Positions 55,217 through 64,000 of a stretch of DNA of 64,000 bases are shown here, in pieces. The stretch covers positions 2,852,001 through 2,916,000 of the forward strand of contig OZ176050.1 in NCBI GenBank assembly GCA_964247055.1, given 5' to 3'. The translations under genes were made by a program, and so were the position numbers. The notes under the pieces are model-generated. The model made no database searches. It saw only the letters and a list, made by a program, of their open reading frames with translations, and was not told the DNA's origin. Position 1 is the stretch's first letter. Each line of letters starts with the position of its first letter. Source of the stretch: Paragordius varius. Lineage: Eukaryota; Nematomorpha.

Positions 55217-58200
55217 ATGATAAATTTAGTTTTAATTTTTGATTCAATTTCACAAATGAAAAACTATATTCCAAAATTACTAAAGTTTAAATCGTTATGG
55301 ATTCATTTTCGAACTTTTTTCTTTCTTTTCTTGACAGGAGCCATCATGGCAACCTTGGCTTTTGCTATTGATTTCCTTACAATAAAACTTCATACGGGTA
55401 TAAATTATTTTTTTCTCTGATATATTTTTATTGAGCAACTAACTTTAAAACCGGTTATTTATCTATTAAATTTCATAAAATATCTAATTTATCCCATGTA
55501 TTAAGGTCGATCTTATATTTTGGAAAAATTCGGATGCGAACCATCTTACATTGGTTTTGTTGTTTGGGCAATTTTTATAGTCCTTCTATGGATGTTTGCT
55601 GCAGCCATTTGTGTAATCAGTCCGGTATCTAAAGGTAACATCAAAATATTAAATCTTTTTTTTAATCTAATGTTTACGTGTAATACTATAAAATACGCCC
55701 AAATGAAACTCTCGATTGGAAAAATAAAAAATGTAATCATTATACCGTAGAGCAGAGTCCAACACGCTTTTTTCGGTATGCAAAAGGGCTCTAAAAAATG
55801 TAAAAATAAAAAATTCAATTTCAATTAAAAATTAATCATTATTTACAACAGAAATTCGGCTTAATTTATGATAGCAGCCGCGAAGAGATTTGTGTTGGGC
55901 ACCCTTATCGTACAGTTTTCCAAACGCTACCCCGTTTAAAATTATATTTATTTATGCATCATATTAGAACTATGTACATATATATTCTATATATAGGTTC
56001 AGGAATTCCAGAAATAAAAACCTTTATTTTGGGCTTTGAACCGGATTGTTTACTTCAATTTTTTACTTGGGCAACGCTGCTCGTTAAAATAATTGGTTTA
56101 ATGTTAGCGACGGGCACTGGGCTCCCGGTCGGGAGAGAAGTTTCAATATTTACAATAACATATTATTCGCATTTTAGGGTCCTTTTATTCACATTTCCAG
56201 TATTTGTATTATTAAACTTGCCCAATATATATACAAACGGGATTTAGAACAAGTTTTTTTTCTTATAGAATTATTAAAAAAATAGGATCTCATAAATAGA
56301 AAAGATCTTTTTGTCATTGGCTGTGCCATAGGAGTGGCAATATGTTTTTCGGCTCCCATAGGAGGTTTATATTATTTTTATTATCTAATTTATCTCTTTT
56401 TTTCTTGATTGGAAATAATTTCATAATAAAATATAATAGGTGTTCTTTTTAGCATTGAAGCAACATCCAAGTATTATGCCTTAAAGAATTATGGAAAAAG
56501 TTTTTTGGGTGGAACATCGGGCGCTATTATTTACAAATTGTTTGATCTAGCTTTTTACCAAAAAAGTAAGTTACCAAATTTGATAGTAAATTATGTTTTA
56601 CAGATTTGTCAGAAACGCATTTAGCCACTAGAATGTTGGATAATTTCTCAATATCACCCAAAGAACTTTTCTTATACGTTGCGATTGGGTATAAATGGAA
56701 TTGTGATAACGGAATATAGGATTATTTGCGGAATATTTGGATCTACATTTAACCTATGTCTGAAATATATAATAAAATTGTTGAACACCAATTATCTTAA
56801 AATAATTTATAACAGGTATTTTTTGCATTACCTATAATATATTTGATAGATGGTGGCTTTACACATTTATAGTTGCACTTTATTTTGCCAGCGTTACCTA
56901 CCCACCGGGGTTAGGAAAGTATTTTTGGGCACAGGTATATTTTATTTTCAAATTTTAATTATTTTACCGTTTTTTTAAAATTAAGGAAACCTAAAATGTT
57001 TTTGTAAAGTATTTGCGATATTGTCATTTTTATAGCCTGCTTAATATTTTATCCCAATTAGATAAATTATTAGAGCAGCTTTGTTTATTTGTTTCTTCTT
57101 ATGATATTCTAAATTATATGGTGTAAACATTTTTTAAATTACTACACAACTTGTACTGAAAATTGAAACTATTTATTTAAACTCTATCGTTAGGGGATAA
57201 GTTTTTCCAAAATGTTTTTGGTTTCGCAAAAGAATATAAAATGTTAAAAGAAAATCATCGCCTTCTACACATTTCTCATCTGTCAAGTAATATAGAATGG
57301 TCGCGCTAGAAAAATTGATTGTCTTTTGTGGATAATTATTTGTCGAGCCATTTTCTAATGTCTTCGAAATTATTGAAGCTGCTATGCTAGAGGGTTCCGC
57401 ATAAATGCGAAGTTGTATCAGAAAACGTCAGTAGAGTCCAGCCAAAGAAGAATTTGCAAGGTGTCACTAGTTTTTGCTACGAGAGACGGCGCATTTCCAT
57501 AGTCCATCCGGTCGTTTTTGGATTAATGCATGATTTAAATTAGTCATTTGTTGGCTAATCGTGTATTAACGGTTTCATCGGGTTCCAAAAGTTAATAATA
57601 CACAATATCACTTTGGTCCCACCAGATACAGAGGATAATCTTCTTGCGTTGCCATTTTTGTGATGATGGATTGGCTTAGCAAGGTAAAGCCACGATTTTT
57701 CCGCCTTGGTATCATCACCCATCCCAATTCGATAAAAAAATGCTTTATTACCACATTAAAGCAGGATTTCACGAGTAACTTTGTATTTTTGACATGTAGG
57801 TTATTGAAATGTGGGACCCACATACTGATTTATTAATCTTTGTTTCCGGTTGCTCATAGACATTATTGATTGTTTTTTGTGACATGTAATTCTTCTGCCA
57901 ATTCTTGTTAAGTTTGAGTTGGGTCATCCATGATAACCGTTGCCCTTTGGAAGTGTACCTACACTCGTTCACATAAAATCACAACTTTTCACTTCTAAAC
58001 TATGGTTTCTCATGCGTCAACCGATAGTCATGTTCCCCATATATTTCTGCTGAGCGATAATTCTCAACAGCCTTTTTCTTCTGATAGCAATGCGAAAAAA
58101 GTTCCTTACAGTCATAGAATGATAACATTAAGCCTCAAATTTTTGGCGGAATTTAATTGTGGGTAATTTTGTTTAATGTGAGAAACAAATTGGGGTCTTT

Positions 58201-60959
58201 TACAAATAATCGTCTGCATACTCGTTGACGTCTTCTTTTAATTAACACGATGCTCACGATTACGCACAACTTTGCAAAATACCTATTTATTTTTTTTATT
58301 AGCTAACTCAACCCTTAATTTTAAAACACCTCTTCTACAATAATACGATTGGAGAAGGGCCTTTTTATCATTCTTACTTACTAGAACCGAATTGTTATGA
58401 TGTATACACTAATAATACTTTAGCCATTGCTGGAAGACTGATTATATTTACAATTTATCAGGTTCATTATATATTTCTTTGGTTTACAAAATGGCTTATA
58501 CATTTCTAAATAATATTTAGACAAATTTTAAATTTACAAAAAATTACCGAATTAAATAATTTCTAATATAAAAAATATTTTATCATAATCTATCTTTTAC
58601 CACGTATAATATTCATATAATAGTATGAATAATTTTATATTTGGGCGTTTATTTAAATATAAAAATTGCTAATATAATTTTTCTTATTTTGGTTTAGCTT
58701 AGCGGAACTTTGTTAATATTAACTCTTCCGATGCCCACCGGATTGTTTGTTCCGGTTTTTATTACAGGTTGAAATTTTTAATTATTTTAGGCGCCGCATT
58801 GGGTAATATGTTCGGACTTTTGTCTTTTAGATTTATGCGCAGTTTGTTTGCTTCAAACGAAAATTTTATACGTGGCACGTTTGCTATGATTGGTATTATT
58901 AAAATCCTATAATTTAAAATTTTTAAAACTTCTTATTTATGATAATTCCTTAAATTATTATTTTAAAAACTGTCTAAGCATCATAAAATTAATTCGGTTT
59001 CGTGAATCAAAATAGGGATGTGCGAAAAAATATTATAGAAGCCTGTTAATCAAACTTTGATATTATTTAAGATTGAGTATAGAGAAGTTTTTTGCGGGTA
59101 AACATTATGGATTTCTTTGTTTAATTACATTTTGTGGTTTTTTTTTCTATGAAGAGATTAATGTTAATAATAAGCCTACACAAAATTTATTAACCAATTT
59201 GATTTACAAAACTAAAACCTCAGTTTTATATGTAAATTTTTATTTCACCACCAAGGGGCTGCCGCTTTTACGGGTAGTGTGACCCAAACCATATCGACAG
59301 CAGTCATTGTTTTTGAAATGACTGGTCAAACCACAATCCTTTTTCCAGCCATGGTATTTTATGATTATCATTTATTATTTAAAATCAATTTTATCAAATA
59401 TCATAACTTTGGTAATTATTATGATAGTTTACCTCACCTTATAATATTTTTTTGGTAGATTTCAGTATTATCAGCCAACGCAGTATCTCATTTTTTCGGG
59501 CCATCGGCTTACGATGTCTTGATTGTCAGTAAAAATCTCCCATATATACCTGATGAGACCAAAATTACAGTATTTCATAATTTTTTAAAGGTGAATAGTA
59601 TACTGCAAAAGATTTTATGATGGATGTTAGAAATTTTAAATGTATTGACATGAAAAATTATAAAACGTTGCAAAGCTTAGTCTCATTAATTGACAATCAA
59701 GTGTTTGATCAAACTGAATACCCAATCATAGAAGATTATAGTTTATAATTTTTTTAACGAAAGAAAGTTCTAGATTTCTTGGAACAGTGAATAATGACAT
59801 TATAAAGTCATATTTGACAGAAAAAATTGGAACTATGCCTGATGAAAACATGTATACAAAGAAGAAAAAATCCTATAAAATGGTATAAGCAATTTATATT
59901 GATATTTAACACTTAATGTTAAAAATTTCCATTCCTTTTATGGTAGCCCGCTTCTTCCTCTCTCAAAATTATAATCCTTTTGCGCTTTAAGAAAAATTGT
60001 GTTCGGTACTAAAACCAGCTCAAAAAGAGATAATAGTTGCTCTGCTTTAATAAACATTTACAAATCACTACTTATTTTTTGAGCGATTTAATTTATCAAG
60101 TTTTATTTTAAATCGAGAAAACCGTTAAATGCTTTTTTGCCACTAATTCCATACTTTTTCCAATATATTAAATATTAAGCCTTCCCCCATATTCCACAAT
60201 ACAAATATTAAATAAAATATTTACATATTATTCAATCTTAGAATTTGATATATGGAAGCTTTTATAATGGTTTAAGCGTGGAAAAATTGAATGAAACAAT
60301 CGTTTGGGAAGATTTGCTGAAATTTAATAGAGGTGCCTGTCTACAAGTTGGAATGCAAACACCTCTTGAAAAAGTTATTTTTTACGGATTATGCGGAAAA
60401 ATATGATTGTTTTACACACTAAAAATTTAAAAAATATAGCTAAAAAAAGGTTCATTTGTTTTGCCTAAGGTTGTAACCAATAAATATATTTTTGATATTA
60501 AAAGACAGTATAGTTAACTATTAGGGCAAATGTAAATTCAGTTAATCTTTGTAAAATGGGTCTCTTTGCAGTGCTTGATATTTTTAAATCCATGATTGAT
60601 TCATTGAATGCGTATTTAGAAATATGAAACGGCTCCCCTTTATTTTTTCGGATAAATTAATATTAAACCATCTACAAGTGATAAAAATATAATACTGCTA
60701 ATTTCTAGTACTGAAAATATTCATATTATAGGACTAGGGGCTCTAAATCCGTCTTTTATATTTTAATTTATATGGTTTTATAAATTGATTTATATATCAT
60801 TAGCGAAATCACAAACTATTTTATTCATTTTACACCACATAAATTATCTAGATTTTTGAACTGAATGCCGTTTTGAATGCCAAAATAATTTACATCACTT
60901 CGATGGGTCGATTGATTGGAATAATAAACACAAAAAAGTTACCTCTACTTGGAAATTAA
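55217..60959 (+). CDS. Voltage-gated chloride channel, ClC-1/-2 type, about 18 exons
   Basis: Membrane chloride channel. Exons: 55217-55397, 55506-55634, 55997-56139, 56178-56252, 56286-56364, 56440-56565, 56604-56688, 56720-56815, 56850-56934, 58303-58461, 58698-58767, 58791-58892, 59256-59353, 59459-59569, 59599-59740, 59775-59882, 60242-60373, 60852-60959. Pore motifs: GSGIPEIKT, GTGLPVGREGPFIHISS (gating Glu kept; usual GKEGP), GVLFSIEATSKYY and PMPTGLFVPVFITGAALG. The antiporter 'proton' Glu (VLFSLEEVS) is Ala here, so a channel rather than a Cl-/H+ exchanger. Two CBS domains follow: YTAKDFMMDVRNF ... FLGTVNNDIIKSYL, and AKIIYITSMGRLIGII near the end. Six introns are 23-38 bp. The junction near 59740/59775 gives no in-frame GT-AG solution. 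The start is uncertain; upstream exons may exist. Confidence 0.9.
57190..58260 (-). mobile_element. Mariner remnant in CLC intron 9
   Basis: Minus-strand decayed mariner between channel exons 9 and 10. Helix-turn-helix trace: QLKLNKNWQKNYMSQKTINN near 57870-57930 (family ELAEELNVSQSTI). The catalytic-region trace KAEKSWLYLAKPIHHHKNG lies near 57655-57710, followed by GGTKVILCIINFW. The 3' end keeps aaaaacttatcccctaa near 57195-57215. Many stops and frameshifts. More distant from the copies at 3245, 6295 and 10447 than those are from one another. Confidence 0.72.
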
Positions 60960-61071
60960 TCAAACAATTCATGTGGCAATTTATATATACATTTAATTAT
61001 ATATGAATTTGTGTAAATTTTTTGTTGCACTCTTACATATAAATAATTACAAAGAATAAATAACATGCAAT
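60960..61071. terminator. Convergent 3' ends of CLC and coiled-coil genes
   Basis: Only 112 bp separate the stop codons of two converging genes, so their 3' UTRs must overlap or be very short. AATAAA-like signals can be read on either strand (for example aaagaataaataac near 61050 on the plus strand). Confidence 0.4.
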
Positions 61072-63162
61072 TTATGTCGCCGGGGTATTTTGAGTAATGG
61101 CTTCAACCCGTTTTTTGTATTCCTCGTTGTCAGACGTAAGTTTTTGATGATCGGATTTTAATTTTTCCAAATCTTTGGCATTATCCTCGATGGAAGCTTT
61201 CGATTTTTCCATTTCTGCCACAATAATGGCTGACCTGCCTTTCACGTCGTCTTTCTGTTTTTTTCTTGTGTTTAATGATTCCTCCAATTTTTTATTACTT
61301 TCTTTTTGCTGTGCATATATTAATTTTAATTAAATAATTATAAAATATTGATATTTTGAATAGACAAAAAAGAAACCGGACCGAGGTGGTCAATGGACGA
61401 AAAAAAGAGTAATTTCTAAGATATTGCCTAAAATTTCATAACTAGGTTTTGGTTCTTTGTGGTTTCGATTCCGGTTCGACGCCCTGAAGAAAACCATCAT
61501 CTTTCAGGCTATTAGGGAAATAATCCACCAAAATTAAATTTTAACAGTCGGATTTTTGTGAAATATTTTTTTAAAAAAAAATTTATTAAAGTTGTAAATT
61601 AACAAATGGAAATTTTATTTTTTGAAATTATGGTTGAAAAGTTGAGTATTTTCCTTAAGGCCTAAATACTCATATCACGAAAACTAATATACATTTTTAG
61701 GAATTTTGAATGAGGAATATATATATATATATTGCATGGCCCTCTAAATTTTTGCAGCTTTTTCATATACAAAATTTTAAGTGATCCAAATGGAATTCTT
61801 AAATAAAATTTTCCGACCAAATTTTTCCAAATTTCGGCTAAGAACTAGTAAAAATTGTTGAAAATAGTAGTTTTTACATTAAGTTTAAAATCTAATAAAA
61901 TATATTGCCCATATATTTTGCGAAAGTGGCCTGTAAGATTTTTCGAATTAACTACCCACGAAGTCATTTGTGTTGGACACCCCTGCTTTAAATGCAAAAT
62001 CATACATTTTAAAATAAACATATGTTAAAGTTTTTTTGTTTTTGGATATATTTTCATCAAAACAAATATTAATTATTAATTTTGCGTGATAATTTTATTA
62101 TAAATTTATATCTTTATTCCAAAGTTATAAATTAAATAATTATATTTTTTTAATTTTTTACCTATAATTTTTTTAATACTTATTATCTATATATATTTTT
62201 AAAAATGGAAAATGCTGGCCTTGTGATCTGTTTCCGGAAAACCGGTATACCCATTCAAATCCCAATGTCGAAAAATTATAATCATTAATTGCCCCGACAA
62301 TAGCTTCGCCCGTTTTTTGAAATAGGCCCCCAGTTAGGGCCCATCCCGTGTGAAAAATGGGTTTTTTTCGAAAACTCCACAAACATCGTGTCTTGGGACA
62401 ATTTTCTTGAGATGTTGGACCATTCAATTTCAGATATGATTTCTTTTCTTATATTCGATTGCGCCGAACATAGTCGGCTCGCTATTTAATTTAGGCCCTC
62501 TTTTTACCCGCTCCCCCCGTAAAATGCCATTTTTTTTAAAAGAATTAGGTCCACAAAAATAATTTTTTAAATCTATTTTTCGCCCAAGTAAACAATATCT
62601 TAGTATGAATGCCCCGTTTTGAAATTCCTATGAGATTATAGCTAAAATAATGTTTCGAAATAATCCACATATGTGGATAATTTTATTGTCCTTTTTTTCA
62701 AACAGCCTCTCCCCCTCCCAGAAGTCCGAAGGATTTCCTCGGGCTGCCTAGCAGCACGAGATTTACGCTAGTAACTTATAAAATAAAATCCTTTTAACTT
62801 AATTACCTACCGATATTCCATTCTTCACATTTATCAATCTTATATTTTTAGTTATCATTCCTTATGTCGTGATCATAGATGCTGTAATTTATTCGCAACT
62901 ATTAATTTTTTTATTAAAACCTCTATCATAAATAATCAAGTGGAAGCAAAGAAAAATTTAAGAGCAACAATCTAAAACACCGCAAAACTTTCTAAAATAT
63001 CTAAAAACGTGAAAATTTCAATAAACATAAGAGAATAAATAGGTAGTGATAAAAATTATGATTATTCTAATAGAATACTTTACTAGCTGTGCGGCAAGAT
63101 TTTAACCAACCAAGAGTACTTGCGATGGCGACAACAGCTGCTCCAATGGTTACAGGGTCCAT
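61072..63162 (-). CDS. Putative small membrane-anchored coiled-coil protein
   Basis: Two exons I join by inference. The start exon, 63162 to about 63075, reads MDPVTIGAAVVAIASTLG then WLKSCRTASK, a short hydrophobic segment, before a GT donor. The last exon, about 61308-61072, opens after an AG and reads QKESNKKLEESLNTRKKQKD ... KDLEKLKSDHQKLTSDNEEY, ending TQNTPAT; it is highly charged with heptad spacing. Both borders are phase 0. Middle exons are possible, and the 1.7-kb gap contains no clear one. No family is recognised. The coiled-coil exon is the firmer half; joining the two is uncertain. Confidence 0.5.
61320..63070. other. Gap with repeat-like GC-richer block
   Basis: AT-rich to about 62170. 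From 62200 to 62780 the sequence is richer in GC, with C- and G-runs, and has an 84-codon minus-strand frame at 62427-62173 (TGWALTGGLFQKTGEAIVGA, INDYNFSTLGFEWVYRF) that I cannot assign; it looks like part of a repeat rather than a host exon. The phrase tttgtgttggacaccc near 61970 resembles tttgtgttgggcaccc at 55890 in CLC intron 2. Confidence 0.4.
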
Positions 63163-63345
63163 TTTAGAATAGATTAGTAGATGAATTTGATGTATTAACA
63201 TATTTTCCGATTATTTTCATTAAATACACATTTAGGCCAGGATAGTTAAGAATTTAATTAAATTTTAGTTAATTCAATAAAGAACGATGAGTATATTGAG
63301 GTGTTCTAAAAAACTTTTTAACCACATTGTATAATAATATTGTAT
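63163..63345. promoter_or_regulatory. Head-to-head promoter gap, 183 bp
   Basis: Lies between the minus-strand initiator at 63162 and the plus-strand initiator at 63346. If both starts are right, the two genes share a compact bidirectional promoter. No TATA-like or initiator motif is convincing in such AT-rich DNA. Confidence 0.4.
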
Positions 63346-63994
63346 ATGGGTCAAACGTGTTCATGCTGTAAGAAACTCAAATTTTGGAAAAAGTCTGACA
63401 CTATAGATCCAGAAACTAGAGGTAAAGATATAATACCAAAAGCTCCACCCTTACCCACAAAAGTTAAAATACGAGATTCCGAATCCATTTTAAATCCAAA
63501 CTATAAACCTGGTGAAAGTTTATCTTCAGATACGTCTTATACAGGAGCGGATCCTTGTTCTGAGGAGAGTAGTCATGAAATAATGGCAGCAGACTCAGAA
63601 GCCGCTCTTAAAAAACTAAATGAGCGTAAAAAACCACAAACGAATTTATATCCCTCCATATATCCGCAATCCCTTACTCCATATCCATACTTTTACAATA
63701 GCAAGGTAGGAAGTAAACAACAACCAATACCTATTAAACGTCAGATTCCGTTTGAGCACAAAGTCCAGGAAATCCAATCGGATCCCACTTTTTCTTATGA
63801 ATGGGCAAAAGTTAAAGATGGGAATGCCTTAACGCATGTGTTAAGCATAAAAAAACACGAAACCGATGCTCATCAGTTAAAGGCATCGACTGACACATTG
63901 CCTGAGCCACAATTTTCTCAAATAAAACCTCAAGAAACACCAAAAATTAAATCCGACATTAAGGATATGATAAGCAATGTTATCAAACCAAACG
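63346..63994 (+). CDS. First exon of a probably N-myristoylated cytoplasmic protein (partial)
   Basis: Opens MGQTCSCCKKLKFWKK: Gly2 with Ser/Cys at positions 5-8 and following basic residues fits N-myristoylation plus palmitoylation, anchoring the protein to a membrane. The remaining ~200 residues are polar and low-complexity, with Pro-rich IPKAPPLPTK and a Tyr/Pro stretch (LYPSIYPQSLTPYPYFY). The frame stays open to a good donor (AACG followed by gtaagt) at 63994, so the gene continues beyond the window. No family recognised. Confidence 0.75.
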
Positions 63995-64000
63995 GTAAGT

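Noticed and set aside
55750-55905. Possible MITE in CLC intron 2 with ends gagtccaacac and gtgttgggcac
   Set aside because: The inverted match is only about 10 bp and one end recurs alone near 61970; too weak to call.

Overview
This is AT-rich animal nuclear DNA. The genes are spliced and belong to metazoan families: a DOCK-A Rac exchange factor, clathrin heavy chain, an SLC22 transporter and a CLC chloride channel. About ten introns of only 22-38 bp sit beside introns of 0.3-5 kb. That mix is reminiscent of flatworms (short 5' introns) or dicyemid-like mesozoans (uniformly tiny introns), but I cannot place the species. The standard genetic code fits every gene. Exon borders below come from reading-frame continuity, GT-AG ends and family alignment from memory.

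Layout. 1-2466: a satellite of 168-173 bp units with a three-unit higher-order repeat of 513 bp. 2467-5830: gene-free, with a decayed mariner carrying an inserted MITE. 12402-5831 (-): SLC22-type transporter, 10 exons, 593 aa, with two mariner remnants and a MITE in its introns. 32344-12973 (-): DOCK1/2/5-type GEF of about 30 exons, including one 2,735-bp exon. Its 4.8-kb intron (26908-22116) holds a whole gene on the opposite strand (22744-26501, +), a large protein with a MATH-like N-terminus and a C-terminal coiled coil. 32345-35563: divergent promoter region of DOCK and clathrin, with a tandem duplication. 35564-52095 (+): complete clathrin heavy chain, 33 exons, 1,676 aa. 52096-55216: gene-free, with an RTE/CR1-like LINE whose 5' part is inverted. 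55217-60959 (+): ClC-1/-2-type chloride channel, about 18 exons, with another mariner in an intron. 63162-61072 (-): probable small gene joining a membrane-anchor exon to a coiled-coil exon. 63346-63994 (+): first exon of a gene for a probably lipid-anchored protein, running off the window.

Functional links. The genes are mostly unrelated housekeeping or signalling genes. Clathrin coats vesicles, DOCK activates Rac, and the SLC22 and CLC proteins move solutes across membranes. Nothing suggests an operon-like pathway. The most unusual features are the ultrashort introns, the nested antisense gene, the ordered satellite, the twin-primed LINE and several small inverted-repeat elements inside introns.
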